Position numbers and translations under genes: made by a program | Origin: Aquitalea magnusonii | GTDB lineage: Bacteria > Pseudomonadota > Gammaproteobacteria > Burkholderiales > Chromobacteriaceae | Assembly: GCF_002217795.2 (NCBI RefSeq) | Contig: NZ_AP018823.1 | Span: 2,418,001 to 2,482,000 of the forward strand | Direction: 5' to 3' | Length of the DNA: 64,000 bases | In this document: piece by piece, positions 48,858 through 59,193 of the stretch | How positions within the stretch are numbered: the first letter of the stretch is position 1 | How the letters are laid out: each line of letters starts with the position of its first letter | The notes under the pieces: model-generated | Databases searched by the model: none | The model's input: only the letters and a program-made list of their open reading frames with translations | What the model was told of the DNA's origin: nothing

Positions 48858-51800
48858 TGAACAGGTTTCCATGTCGAGACGGGGTTTGCACGGACAATAA
48901 AACCATTGGAGCCAACCCCAACAGAAATATATTTTGGTGATCCGTCATAAATTATTTGATAGACAGGGGCCGAGCCATTCGTCCCTACCAACGTACCTTT
49001 AGTAACAGCCTCCATTACCACCGAAGGAATATCGGACTGTGCAATGCCTTTGCTTTCAAAATCAGCCGCATGCCTTTCGATAATGTGTTGCAATCCTGCA
49101 CTTGATGATCCGTTTTCAAGAAAAACAATTTTCCCGTTTGGCCCAATGCCAGTTGCTAACACATTTTCTGGAGTAAATTTCACGCCATTTGCCGCAAGCG
49201 TATTAAGGTCTGCCTGACGGACAGATATGACCGCAGAGTTTGCAGCAGTTGTAGACGGCCCCTTCAACCCAACCAGCCAACCAAAATCCCCTACTGCCAG
49301 TTTGGCAACATCCAGCACACTGCCATAGCGCAGCGCGGCATTGCGGACAGCACCTCCTGCTTGGCCATTGGCACACTCTACCGTACTGCAGCTTAGGCGA
49401 GCCATCAATAGGCTATTGGCTACTTCGGTAACACACTGACTATTGGCTTTGCAGATGGTGGAAACATCTGCCATCGCCTTGTTGAATGTGGCGTCAAATG
49501 CGGCTTGATATTCCGGACTAAAGTCGTTTCTGCGGTTACTTTCTTTGACAGCAGCAGTAATCAAGCCATTTTCGCACGCCGATTTCGAGCCTCCACTGAG
49601 CGTACCGCATTGCGACTGAAGCTCTTTACCCAGGGTGTTGATTTCCTTGGGCGACAAGGTGTTATTCTCCACCTCATTCTTACCCGCCTGCATCCCTGTC
49701 AGCCCACCTGCGCTGTTTCCACCCGCCAGGCCGCCTGCCAGCCCTGAGGCCAGCGTGGTCAGCGCGCTGATGGTTTGCTTTTGTTCTTCCGTCAGGTTTT
49801 TCGCATCAGGATACAGCGTCTGTTGCAGGTAGTCGGCCATCAGCGGGGCGCTGCCTGCGCCTGCCGCTCCGGCAAGGGCATTGTCGCCTTTGAGTTGGGC
49901 GAGCGCGGCACCCACCACGGCATGGGCGAGGATGTTGGCTTGTTTGTTGTCGCCGGTCAGGTCTTTGACTACGCCTGCCAGGTAGGGCGCGGCGGCGCCG
50001 GCCAGTGCTGCCTGGAGGTTGTTCCCCGCCAGCCCTTGCAGGGCGGCGGTGGCGGCGGTGGCGGCCTTTTGGAAGGTGCCGCCTGTGCCCCACTGGGCTT
50101 GCAGGTCTTTGTATTCCTGGCTGTTGGCGTAGTCTGGGTCTTGGCCGGCTTTGCGGTTGGCTTCGGCCAGTTTGTCGGTGGCAACAACCTGGATGAGTTG
50201 GCTGCCGATGGCGCCGATGGCTTGGGCTTCGGCGAGTCGTTGCCGTTCTTTGTCTTTGTCGAAGATGGGGCTGAGGCCGTTGGCGGCATGTTCGACGTCG
50301 CGGCTGAGGGTGGCGATGTCTTGTTGCTGCTTGTCCTGGTCACGGATGGTGATGCTGCCATCACTGATTGCCGCATAGGTGGTGGATTCGGCATGGCCGC
50401 TGCTGTTGCCGCCGCCGAGCAGGCTGCTGGCTCCCTGGCTCATCAGGGTGCCTTTGAGTTGGTCGCTGACGCTCAGGCCGCTGCTCATGCCGATGCTTTG
50501 GCTTTCGACTTTGTAGTCGGCTTGGTTGTGCAGGTTGCTGAAGCCGAGGGTGCCGGTGTCCAGTTGGTTTTTGTCGGCGCTGGCGGTGCTGCCAATCACG
50601 GCACCGTTGAGTTGGGTGTGCTGGCCAACGGTGATGTCATAGCCGCCACTGCCGGCGTAAAGGCCGGTTTGTTCTTGTACGCTGCGGTAGTCGCTGTCGA
50701 GCTTTTGTTTGCTGACACTGAAGGAGCCGCTGCCGGTCATGCTGCCAACGGTGAAGCTGCCGCCCACGCTGGCTTGGTTTTGCTTGGCATGATAGTGGTC
50801 TTCGTCTTGCTGGCTGCTGAGGGTGAGGTCGCGGCCTACTTCTGCCACGATGGTGTGGCCACTGGCTTGGGCCCCGGTGAGGGTGGTGTCGCGTCCGGAC
50901 TGGAGCTGCAGTGTGTTGCCGGCATTGAGGGTGGTTTCTTGCCAGTTGTTGCCGTGGCCGCTTTCGCTGCCTTTGCCTTTGTTGGCGTTGGCAAAGATGG
51001 AGAGCCCTGCTCCGCTGTTGCTGACGCCCAGGCTGATGCCCAGGTTCCAGCCGCTGCTGGTATTGCCGCCGGTTTCGGTGCTTTGATTGCGGCTGGCGGT
51101 CAGTTCGATGTCGCGGGCGGCGTCCAGGGTGAGGTCTTTGCCGGCTTGCAGGCTGCTGCCCCGAATGCGGATGTCGCCGTCCTGGGCTTGGCCTTGGGCA
51201 TCGCGCTGGCCGCTGCCGGTCGCGCTTAAGCTGAGGTTGCCGCCTGCTTGCAGGCTGCTGCCTTGGCTTTGGCTCTGGCTGGTGCTGCTGTGTGAGGCGG
51301 ATTTTTGGTTGCCGATGGACAGGCTGATGCCGGCAAAGCTTTGTTCAGCGGGGGCTTTGGCGGCTTCTTCTTGATAGGCTTGGTAGGCTTGATAGCCGCT
51401 CAGGCCGGCCTGGATGCCTTTGAGGGCTTGCAGTCGGCCATTGTCGGTTTCTTTGGCTTCCTGGGTTTGTTGGACGGCGGTATTGACGGCGGCACCGACT
51501 ACGCCGGAGAGGGCGACGGTGAGGCCGCTCTTGCTGGCTTCGTGCTTTTCGTCGTGTTGGTAGCGGTTTTCTGCGGCTTCGATACGGATTTCTTTGGCCT
51601 TGAGGTCGATATCGCCGCCGGCAATGACATCCGTGCCACGTAGGGTGGCTTGCTGGCCGGCATGGATGTTGACATTGCCTAGGATGCTGCCGACGGTGCT
51701 GCCTTTTTCGGCGGTACCTGTGTCTGCTTGCTGGTCGCGCTGGGATTGTTTGCCAATGCTAAAGCCAATGCCGCCGCTGCCCATCAAGCCGGAGGTGCTG

Positions 51801-54800
51801 GTTTTTTCATCAGCAAACTGGCGCTCGGTGCTGATAGCCGTAGTGAGGGTGACATCGCGCCCTGCTGTCAGCTCGACATCGTGGGTGGCAGCGACATTGC
51901 CGCCCTGCAGCGTGAGGTCGCGACCGGCGTCGATGCGGATGCTGTCGGCAGACAGGCTGCTGCCTTGGGCTTGGGTGCGTTGGTGCTCTTGAATACTGTC
52001 GGTGCGCTTGCTGCGGAACAGTCCTTTGCTGCTGCTGTGGTGTTCTTGTTGCAGTTGTTCTTGATCCTGGCTGGCCAGAAGTTTGACGTCTTGTGCCGCC
52101 TTGAGCTTGATCGCGCCCTGGTCGGCGTCGATGCTGCTGCCTTGCAGGGTGAGGTCACTCTGGCGTGCCACGATATTGACGCCCTGGCTGCTGCTGATGC
52201 TGCTGCCGAATCCCTTGTCTTTGTTGATCAGGGTTTGGCCCTGGCTTCTTTTACCCCATTCCTGGTCGTGGTCGGCTGACTGTTGCCGTGCTTCCTGTAG
52301 CGTGACGGTGTCGGCGCTGAGGGCGGTCTGGCCTTGGCTGCTGCTGAGGCCACTGCCGGTCAGGGTGAGTTGTTTGCCTGCCTCTACGGTGAGCCCGGCT
52401 GCGCCACCAATCTGGCTGGTATATAGGGTATCCGCTTGGCCACTGGCCGACACGCGGGTGGCGGCGCTATCTGCCTGCAGGGTGCCGCGATTGTGGGTGG
52501 TATCGGTGGTGATGTTGATGTCGCGTCCTGCACTCAGCAGGGTTTGGCCCTGTGCTTTGGCACTGGAGCCTTGCACGGTAATATCTTGGCCGGCGCTGAG
52601 GGTCAGCTTGCCACCTGCGCTGATGTCGGAACCTTGCGCACGTTCCCAATGGCCCGTATAGGTAGCCACACCGCTGCCGCCGGGTTCTTGCAAATGTGTA
52701 CCGCGATTGCCCATGCGACCAGACATCACTTGTACGGTGCCGTCTTCTTCGCGTCTAGCCGTGGTAATGGCCAGATTATTCTTAGCTGCAATCGCAACGC
52801 TGTCGCTGGCGTTGATTTTGGCACCCCGCAAGGTGACATCATCGCCACTCAGCTTGATATCGGTACCGCGTACTTCTGCGGTGCGGCCACTATGCTGCAG
52901 ATCAGTGCTTAGATTGAGTTGTTTGGCGCTGAGCGATACGCTTTGACCATCGATCAGACCACCCTGGTGATTCAGCTGATCGGCCTGGATAACAAGCTGT
53001 TCTGCACTATGCAATTGCCCCTGATTGTTTAGCCTCGAAGCTTGCAGATTAAGGGACTTACCACTGATTAATGCACCGTCCGCGCGCAGTTGAGGGCTGG
53101 TACTTGCCAGATAGACTTTGGGAACCAGTACTTGCTGCGGACCAGAAGCGGTTTGTACTGTTTCGCTCACCATCCAGACAATATCTTCTTGCAGACGGGC
53201 AATTTGCTCTGGAGACAAGGCTACGCCCAACTGCAACTGAAAGCTCTGCCCTACTTTGGCTCCGCTGTTAAGTAATTGCTTGTACTGTTCGGTAGCGTCC
53301 TTGCCATTGCGGGATGCGGCTCCGGTTAGCGACAGTATCTGGTCCTTGACCAGTTTCTGTTCATAGTAGCCATCACCTAATCTTTTTTGGATTACATTGG
53401 GATCGAAACCCAATTGTTGCAGCATGTAGTCACTGCTGATGAAATTGCTGTATTGGGTAAAGCGTGGATCGGTTTCAATCAGATAATGTGCGCCTGGATA
53501 GCTAGTTTGTGTGAACAAGCCATTATTGGGCAGCTTCACCAGCAAATTGGCTAGCGCATCGCCAGGATCAGCTTGGCCCGCTGTAGCACCAACTGTTGGT
53601 ACTTTTGTTGTTTGCGCCTGCTCTTGCGTGACATTGTCGATGACTGGCGCTGCAATACTGACCCCCTGATTACCTGCGATGACGGCATCCAGCGTCTGTA
53701 CCGAGCTAGTCTCGTCTCTCGTCCAGGAGCGATACCAGTGAATGCCGACATGCTTGTCGTAATGATCGACACCTGTTTCATGCAGTCGCTCATTAATCGA
53801 GTAGCTTTGATTGATAACCGAGCTGGCCCCGACAATGGCAAGGTCGCCATTGGCGGTAATGCGGCTGGCATCATTCAGCAAGCTGCCTACATTCAGAGTC
53901 AACTTTTTGCCAGCATCTAGCGTGGAGGCTGCCCCTGCAGAAATTAATTTATCCAAATAGCGGGTGCCACTCACGGAGCGCTCGCGAAAGTTATACAGAT
54001 CGTCGATATCATTTAACGTAATGGGATTCACGTGCAGATTTGGATCCCATTGTTCCACGCGGGGTACGCCGGTATATTCACGCCAGACAATCTGCTGATA
54101 GGGGCAAGTTTCACCTCGCCCCAGGCAGGCCTTACCTTCATAGAAGGTCATATCATAGCTGCCATCAGCATTTTTCTGGATTGCGTTGTAATTGACCCAG
54201 AGCTCGTGATCGCCCTGGTAGCGGACCAAGGCTTTTTTATTGGCTTGATCAAGCTGCAGGATAGTGCCGTAATAACTGTTAGCCGCCTCTGGGCTATTCA
54301 CCAGTAAGGTTTTGGTTACAGCCGAAATATCACCCTGGCCACGTGCGCCAAAGCTGCGCCAATAGTAATTGTATTTGTTCCAGCCATAACTACTGGTTTC
54401 CGCCTCACGCTGAATCACCACTGCCGAGCGACGATTTTCTAATCGGCTGGCATCGACATTTACATCCCCTTCCGCTGCAATAAAGGAGGAGATATTTTCT
54501 AGTAGCCCACCACTATGCAAGTTCATGGAGCCCGCGCTATACATCAGGGCACCATCGGTATTGCTTAGCCGCTCGCTGGCGCTTACATCTAGTTGTTCAG
54601 TAGCCGCCAGCACTGCAGCACTACCCTGGTTTTGCAGATGCCGAGCATTAGCCGATAGCCGGTTGGCACTAATCATGCCGCTATTGTTAATTACATCGGC
54701 TTTTACATCTACCTGACTACCCTCCATGCGACCTTGATTGCCCACAGAAGCCGAAGCAGTGGCACTGAGCGCCCCGCCAGCAATGAGTTGCGCACCGGTA

Positions 54801-57121
54801 TTATTGCTAACATTGCGAGCAGACAAAGACATATCACCAGTACTTTGCCAATTGCCGCTATTGATGATGTCGCCCATCGTATCTAGCTGTAGCGCGCCAG
54901 TACTTGATAGCGTATCCCCCTGGCTAAAGGTGAAATTATCCACTAGGGATAGTGATAGACTTTGCCCACCTATTACCCGGCCTTGCTGGTTGTTGAGGCT
55001 TTGCGCAGCAATGGCTGTAACCCCACCGCCGCTCACAATGCCTTGCTGATTAAACAATCTCTGCAAACGTAAGGACATGGCCTGATTACTCAGTACTTTG
55101 CCATTACGATTATCTAGTACACCCAACAGCCTAGCAGTTATGGTTCCGGCGCTTTGCAAGGTGCCGTATTGGTTGTTAAATCCCGCTGCATCCAATACGA
55201 ACTGGCTCCCGGAAGACAACTGCCCACTATTGTTGTCCACATCATTCACCGAAGATATATTCAATGCTCGCAGAGCCTGAATAGTTCCTTGCCGGTTACT
55301 TAGACTATCTGCAGCAATTTGCCAGTCACCATTGGTCAATATCTGGCCGGCATGGCTATTATCGAATGCACCACGGACATGCAAGGCATGCTGGCTATCT
55401 TCATTTAACGCCAGCATTGTACCGCCCTGATTATTAACACTACCGCTATTGAGTGTCAGTTTATCGGCCTGAATCAACCCAGCCGTATTAGCCAACTGAC
55501 CTGCAGTCAGCAACAATTGCCCGTCTCCGACGATGCGCCCGTGGCTGTTGTCAATGTTGCCGGCAACATCAAGCAGCAAGCTGCCTGTACCAACTTGGGC
55601 CAGCATACCTTGCTGATTATTCAGCGCCTGTGCCGTAATCTGTAAATCACGTCCAGCTACTGATCCTTGATGCGTATCCAGCACCCCCTTGGCCTGAAGG
55701 CTCACCTGGCCGCTGGCTATCAACTTCGCGTCAGCCAAACTAAGATCGCTATCACTTTGGGCCGAAATATCACCATGTACGCTGCTAATGTTGGCCTCAT
55801 CGAGTTGTACTCGCTCACCAGTGAGTACAACGTCCTGCGCTGCCAGTAACCGACCATGATGCTGCAAATTCTCAGCAGCTGAGATGCGCAAGCTGCCAAG
55901 CTCTCCCAATGTGCCATCTTCGCGGCTACCCGCCGCTAAACCACCGTGCCCGGTAACGCTTATCGCCGTGACAGTCAAATCTCCACCGGCAGCCATCGTC
56001 CCGTCGAGTTGAGCTTGAGCACCGCGGGCGCTGAGCTTGCCTGTAGAGCTGATGGTGCCGCTATTGCTAAGATTGTCCAAAGCCTCAAGCGTCATGTCGC
56101 CCTGTGCGCTGGTGGAGCCTGATAGCACCAGATCACCTGCACTGGTTAGCTGCAATGTGCCACTAGTGGCCTGGATCTGACCTTTGCTATTAACGCCCAC
56201 CCCGGCTTCAGTACCGATCAGCTTAATGGCACCCGCGTACATACCTCCTAGCTGCGCCACATCCAGCGCCAGGGCTGGAGCCGGACCATTACCCTGAATT
56301 GGGGTGGCAGTCAGCGTGGCCTTGTCGACCTGATTCGCACCCAGCACTACATTCAACTGCTTGGCATACAAACCGGCATTAAGCTGTAAAGCACGGCTGA
56401 TGATCGTGAAACTATCCAGAACACTAACGTCGGCCTGACCGTCAACGCTGACGCTACCACGGCTTACCTGGTAGCCGGTGAGACTGCCATTGCTCAATTG
56501 TGGAGTCCCGGTAGTAAGCGTGGCATTGCTGGTATTGATAAATCCCGCACCAGCACCCACAGAAATACCCCAGGGGTTGGCAATGATGACTTCAGCCTTC
56601 TGTCCGGCCACCTCCAGCATGCCACGTAGTTGAGACGGGTTTGGGGCGATCACTTCATTCAGAATGATACGCGCGCTGTTACCCGGTATCAGATTTGCGT
56701 TGCCATTGATATAGCCTCCCAACTGGGTGGGATTCAGCGTTGGCGAGTTGTTGAGGATTGCCCCTGCGCGACCAACATTGAATTGCTCGTACTGGTTATG
56801 GGAGACCCCGCTGGAAGTTGGGGTGGTGATGTTGACCACACTCACACCATTAGGAGCGTTGATAACTCCAGGCTGTTTGCCCGCTCCAGCATTAGGCGCA
56901 GCAATAATATCTGCCGCAAGTGTGGCAGTCCCCAAGCTCATCATGGTAAAGACCACAATACTCTTGAATAGCCAATTCGGTATCCAACCGCGCAAAGGCG
57001 TAGTGGAATCAGTAGTACGATCGGTACTGCCATTTTTGCCTTGGCCCACAGTAATTTCAGCGACCGCCATTAACTGTTGACGATATTTATTGAAAATAAT
57101 CCGATAGCAAAGCTTGTTCAT
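48854..57121 (-). CDS. cdiA: Two-partner secretion exoprotein CdiA (contact-dependent inhibition toxin)
   Basis: This 2,755-aa exoprotein forms a surface filament that delivers its C-terminal toxin into neighbours. It has an extended signal peptide region (MNKLCYRIIFNKYRQQLMAV, then a hydrophobic stretch ending ATLAADI), a TPS secretion domain at about 75-310 with EVIIANPWGISVGAGAGFIN, and many FHA-type beta-helix repeats. A distinct central region near residues 940-1080 has a Cys pair (KACLGRGETCPY), probably the receptor-binding part. Then follow Gly/Ser-rich hemagglutinin repeats, the pretoxin and VENN at 2484-2487. The 268-residue CT ends in a domain with GLQHIIERHAADF and VGVGSNGFIVRANPVS, resembling BECR-fold RNases. 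Confidence 0.93.
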   Translation of the reverse strand: MNKLCYRIIFNKYRQQLMAVAEITVGQGKNGSTDRTTDSTTPLRGWIPNWLFKSIVVFTMMSLGTATLAADIIAAPNAGAGKQPGVINAPNGVSVVNITTPTSSGVSHNQYEQFNVGRAGAILNNSPTLNPTQLGGYINGNANLIPGNSARIILNEVIAPNPSQLRGMLEVAGQKAEVIIANPWGISVGAGAGFINTSNATLTTGTPQLSNGSLTGYQVSRGSVSVDGQADVSVLDSFTIISRALQLNAGLYAKQLNVVLGANQVDKATLTATPIQGNGPAPALALDVAQLGGMYAGAIKLIGTEAGVGVNSKGQIQATSGTLQLTSAGDLVLSGSTSAQGDMTLEALDNLSNSGTISSTGKLSARGAQAQLDGTMAAGGDLTVTAISVTGHGGLAAGSREDGTLGELGSLRISAAENLQHHGRLLAAQDVVLTGERVQLDEANISSVHGDISAQSDSDLSLADAKLIASGQVSLQAKGVLDTHQGSVAGRDLQITAQALNNQQGMLAQVGTGSLLLDVAGNIDNSHGRIVGDGQLLLTAGQLANTAGLIQADKLTLNSGSVNNQGGTMLALNEDSQHALHVRGAFDNSHAGQILTNGDWQIAADSLSNRQGTIQALRALNISSVNDVDNNSGQLSSGSQFVLDAAGFNNQYGTLQSAGTITARLLGVLDNRNGKVLSNQAMSLRLQRLFNQQGIVSGGGVTAIAAQSLNNQQGRVIGGQSLSLSLVDNFTFSQGDTLSSTGALQLDTMGDIINSGNWQSTGDMSLSARNVSNNTGAQLIAGGALSATASASVGNQGRMEGSQVDVKADVINNSGMISANRLSANARHLQNQGSAAVLAATEQLDVSASERLSNTDGALMYSAGSMNLHSGGLLENISSFIAAEGDVNVDASRLENRRSAVVIQREAETSSYGWNKYNYYWRSFGARGQGDISAVTKTLLVNSPEAANSYYGTILQLDQANKKALVRYQGDHELWVNYNAIQKNADGSYDMTFYEGKACLGRGETCPYQQIVWREYTGVPRVEQWDPNLHVNPITLNDIDDLYNFRERSVSGTRYLDKLISAGAASTLDAGKKLTLNVGSLLNDASRITANGDLAIVGASSVINQSYSINERLHETGVDHYDKHVGIHWYRSWTRDETSSVQTLDAVIAGNQGVSIAAPVIDNVTQEQAQTTKVPTVGATAGQADPGDALANLLVKLPNNGLFTQTSYPGAHYLIETDPRFTQYSNFISSDYMLQQLGFDPNVIQKRLGDGYYEQKLVKDQILSLTGAASRNGKDATEQYKQLLNSGAKVGQSFQLQLGVALSPEQIARLQEDIVWMVSETVQTASGPQQVLVPKVYLASTSPQLRADGALISGKSLNLQASRLNNQGQLHSAEQLVIQADQLNHQGGLIDGQSVSLSAKQLNLSTDLQHSGRTAEVRGTDIKLSGDDVTLRGAKINASDSVAIAAKNNLAITTARREEDGTVQVMSGRMGNRGTHLQEPGGSGVATYTGHWERAQGSDISAGGKLTLSAGQDITVQGSSAKAQGQTLLSAGRDINITTDTTHNRGTLQADSAATRVSASGQADTLYTSQIGGAAGLTVEAGKQLTLTGSGLSSSQGQTALSADTVTLQEARQQSADHDQEWGKRSQGQTLINKDKGFGSSISSSQGVNIVARQSDLTLQGSSIDADQGAIKLKAAQDVKLLASQDQEQLQQEHHSSSKGLFRSKRTDSIQEHQRTQAQGSSLSADSIRIDAGRDLTLQGGNVAATHDVELTAGRDVTLTTAISTERQFADEKTSTSGLMGSGGIGFSIGKQSQRDQQADTGTAEKGSTVGSILGNVNIHAGQQATLRGTDVIAGGDIDLKAKEIRIEAAENRYQHDEKHEASKSGLTVALSGVVGAAVNTAVQQTQEAKETDNGRLQALKGIQAGLSGYQAYQAYQEEAAKAPAEQSFAGISLSIGNQKSASHSSTSQSQSQGSSLQAGGNLSLSATGSGQRDAQGQAQDGDIRIRGSSLQAGKDLTLDAARDIELTASRNQSTETGGNTSSGWNLGISLGVSNSGAGLSIFANANKGKGSESGHGNNWQETTLNAGNTLQLQSGRDTTLTGAQASGHTIVAEVGRDLTLSSQQDEDHYHAKQNQASVGGSFTVGSMTGSGSFSVSKQKLDSDYRSVQEQTGLYAGSGGYDITVGQHTQLNGAVIGSTASADKNQLDTGTLGFSNLHNQADYKVESQSIGMSSGLSVSDQLKGTLMSQGASSLLGGGNSSGHAESTTYAAISDGSITIRDQDKQQQDIATLSRDVEHAANGLSPIFDKDKERQRLAEAQAIGAIGSQLIQVVATDKLAEANRKAGQDPDYANSQEYKDLQAQWGTGGTFQKAATAATAALQGLAGNNLQAALAGAAAPYLAGVVKDLTGDNKQANILAHAVVGAALAQLKGDNALAGAAGAGSAPLMADYLQQTLYPDAKNLTEEQKQTISALTTLASGLAGGLAGGNSAGGLTGMQAGKNEVENNTLSPKEINTLGKELQSQCGTLSGGSKSACENGLITAAVKESNRRNDFSPEYQAAFDATFNKAMADVSTICKANSQCVTEVANSLLMARLSCSTVECANGQAGGAVRNAALRYGSVLDVAKLAVGDFGWLVGLKGPSTTAANSAVISVRQADLNTLAANGVKFTPENVLATGIGPNGKIVFLENGSSSAGLQHIIERHAADFESKGIAQSDIPSVVMEAVTKGTLVGTNGSAPVYQIIYDGSPKYISVGVGSNGFIVRANPVSTWKPVQ
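49661..51161 (-). repeat. 1,501-bp direct repeat, copy B (in full-length cdiA)
   Basis: Partner of 43574-45074, exactly 6,087 bases away in the same orientation. It covers the last hemagglutinin repeats and the pretoxin region up to VENN, which is where CdiA-CT exchange is known to occur in other species. Confidence 0.95.
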
Positions 57122-57154
57122 CGTGTATCACCAAAATTAAGGTAGTGGCTTAAA

Positions 57155-58852
57155 TCAGTACTGCATGGCTACGCGAAAATGCGTGATGGCTGGGCGGTTC
57201 CACCCTTCGGGCTGATACAATGCGCGCTCATGGGCGAGTTCAAGATTTAGGCCGGGATATAGGCTGGCTCGCAGACCAATACCCCACCCCGACAACGTGG
57301 AAGCACCCCAGTCATATGTCTGACGTGACACCTGGCCCAGATCAAGTCCGGTATAAACTTCCAGCGACTGTCCACGTGAGCTGGGTGGCAACACTGTCCA
57401 TGCCAGTTCGTTACGCAAAAAATAGCCATTGCTGCCAGACAGGCTGTAGGTATCAAAACCACGTACGGTATAGCGGCTACCTATGCTGAATTGCTCGGAG
57501 CCCAGCAACAAATCAGGGCTGTACTGTCCCTTGATACTGGTCGTCCAGCGCAGATTCTGTTCACCGATTTTCAGTGGTGCACTCAGATTAAGACGGACAG
57601 CATAAACACGAGCACGGGCGGAAGGCCCACCTTGGTCAGCCAAGGTATCTGCCATCGCATCCCAAAAATTGATCCCCTTCGTCGCCGATAACGCACCATC
57701 CAGGACCCATGCACCCAGGTAATGTCGATGTGTCAGCTCTAAGCCTATTTGGGTGAGGTTTCTACGCTGTGTGCTGATTTCTACGTTTTCAATGAAACTG
57801 CGCGACGCTTTACGCGTTAGTTGCAAGGCTAATTCCGTTTTACTGGCTTGGTTCCGCTGCAATAAGCGCGACAAGGAAAAAAATGAATTACGACTATGAC
57901 CTGTAGAAATAAATGTCTGATTTACTCCTTGAACCAACTGGCGATAATCTGACTCACTGTAACTGATAAGACCAGTCCAGTTACCCCAAGGTAATACCCA
58001 GGACAAAGTATCAGCTCGTGAACGTGGGTCACTGATACGTTCTCCATCCTGAGTCCAATTGATCGAAAAGCTGTCGTTGATACCAATAACGTTATCGGTA
58101 GTTAGGCCTAGACTGCCTTGCTGTTTTCCCGTTGATTTCTGACCAGAATCATCCCACCCGTACGTCAAACTCCATGGCTTGCCTCGCTCACGCTTCACCA
58201 GAACATCCGAATATCCCTCTTGCCCTGCTGGCACAATTTCCATGCTGGCTTTTTGTGAACTCACACGAGAAAGCTGCTCTAGGCCTTGCTCAAGTGCCCG
58301 CACATTCAGAACATCACCCGAATCAATAGGAAATGCAGCGCGTAGGGACAGGTCACTCCCCCCATTTTGCAAACGAATCTGGCCCAAACGGCCTGGCACA
58401 ATCACCAATTTCAGCACCCCTGATTTAAGGTTCTGCTCCGGCAGATAAGCACGGCTGGTGACATAGCCCCGCTCTACCATGGCATTGGTAAGGACCTGCA
58501 CCAGTGTTTGTAACTGGCGTACATCGGGGCAATTTCCATGCATAGGTTTGACGATATCGTGCAGCCAGCCATCCCATGCGGTGGGCTCACCAGTGAAAGT
58601 TACTGATTTAATCTCAAAGCAGAGGCCAATTTCAGTTTGTGGCTGCATGCTGTCTTGCGGGGCTGGAAGAGCCGCTTCCGGTATTGGAGCGTTAAAAATA
58701 TCCGGTCGAGTGAGCAACTCTTGTCGCTGTTGTTCCAGTTGTTGCTGGCGGTCACGCAGAATCTGGTCGGGTGAAGTGGCTGCATATCCGTATGCCGGCA
58801 ACAGCACAGAAATAAGGGCAAGGCCTTGAATAATGGGGTAACGCAGCAGCAT
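57155..58852 (-). CDS. cdiB: Two-partner secretion outer-membrane transporter CdiB
   Basis: This 565-aa Omp85/TpsB transporter secretes CdiA across the outer membrane. A signal peptide (about 1-25, ending GYAA) is followed by a helical plug/linker rich in Gln, two POTRA domains (CFEIKSVTFTG and LKLVIVPGRLGQIRLQNGG are characteristic) and a 16-strand barrel. SRYTVRGFDTYSLSGSNGYF carries the conserved VRGF tip motif. The protein ends in an aromatic residue (VAMQY), as outer-membrane barrels do. cdiA starts 33 bases after its stop, so they form one operon. Confidence 0.95.
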   Translation of the reverse strand: MLLRYPIIQGLALISVLLPAYGYAATSPDQILRDRQQQLEQQRQELLTRPDIFNAPIPEAALPAPQDSMQPQTEIGLCFEIKSVTFTGEPTAWDGWLHDIVKPMHGNCPDVRQLQTLVQVLTNAMVERGYVTSRAYLPEQNLKSGVLKLVIVPGRLGQIRLQNGGSDLSLRAAFPIDSGDVLNVRALEQGLEQLSRVSSQKASMEIVPAGQEGYSDVLVKRERGKPWSLTYGWDDSGQKSTGKQQGSLGLTTDNVIGINDSFSINWTQDGERISDPRSRADTLSWVLPWGNWTGLISYSESDYRQLVQGVNQTFISTGHSRNSFFSLSRLLQRNQASKTELALQLTRKASRSFIENVEISTQRRNLTQIGLELTHRHYLGAWVLDGALSATKGINFWDAMADTLADQGGPSARARVYAVRLNLSAPLKIGEQNLRWTTSIKGQYSPDLLLGSEQFSIGSRYTVRGFDTYSLSGSNGYFLRNELAWTVLPPSSRGQSLEVYTGLDLGQVSRQTYDWGASTLSGWGIGLRASLYPGLNLELAHERALYQPEGWNRPAITHFRVAMQY

Positions 58853-58930
58853 CTTAATATCTAATATTCATATTTTTTATAGGAATTAATGATATTTGCA
58901 AAACATAGGGGAGAGTCAAGGGGGCACGGT
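58853..58930 (-). promoter_or_regulatory. AT-rich promoter region of cdiBA
   Basis: About 80 AT-rich bases precede cdiB on the minus strand, with a TATAAA -10 candidate at 58876-58881. A -35 match at normal spacing is weak (TTTTGC), and the ribosome binding site is only a poor AAG before the ATG. Activator-dependent expression is possible. Confidence 0.4.
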
Positions 58931-59193
58931 ATGCGGAAAGCAAAACCAGTCATCAGCGCAAAGAAGAGTGTGAAGCAAGAAGAAGGTGATTCAGCTACAC
59001 CGCAAGCGCTTGCACATGCGATGTCAATTACATTTAAAATTTCCGTAACCACATCAGCCCCCTGCCGAATAGAAAGTTTCCACTTGGCTTTCCATTTGCC
59101 AGCAATATGTCCTTGCAGTGACTGTGGAATTAAGCCCAAGCCGCTGATTTGGCAAGCTTTCTACCGCTGTGCCGCACTGGCATGAATCTTGAT
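58931..59193. other. Right junction of the CDI island, no recognised gene
   Basis: About 260 bases between the cdiB promoter region and the palindrome before hyaD. Overlapping short frames occur on both strands but none has a ribosome binding site or a familiar sequence. No direct repeat matching the left margin, integrase or IS end is visible to me. Confidence 0.5.

Noticed and set aside
49775..51229. 484-codon Gly/Val/Ala-rich plus-strand frame, with a similar one at 43688-44446
   Set aside because: Both are antisense to cdiA and recur only because the 1.5-kb repeat is duplicated.
51162..57000. Repetitive pattern in cdiA considered as CRISPR or satellite DNA
   Set aside because: The repeats are imperfect coding repeats of the hemagglutinin type, without fixed spacer length or palindromic repeat units.
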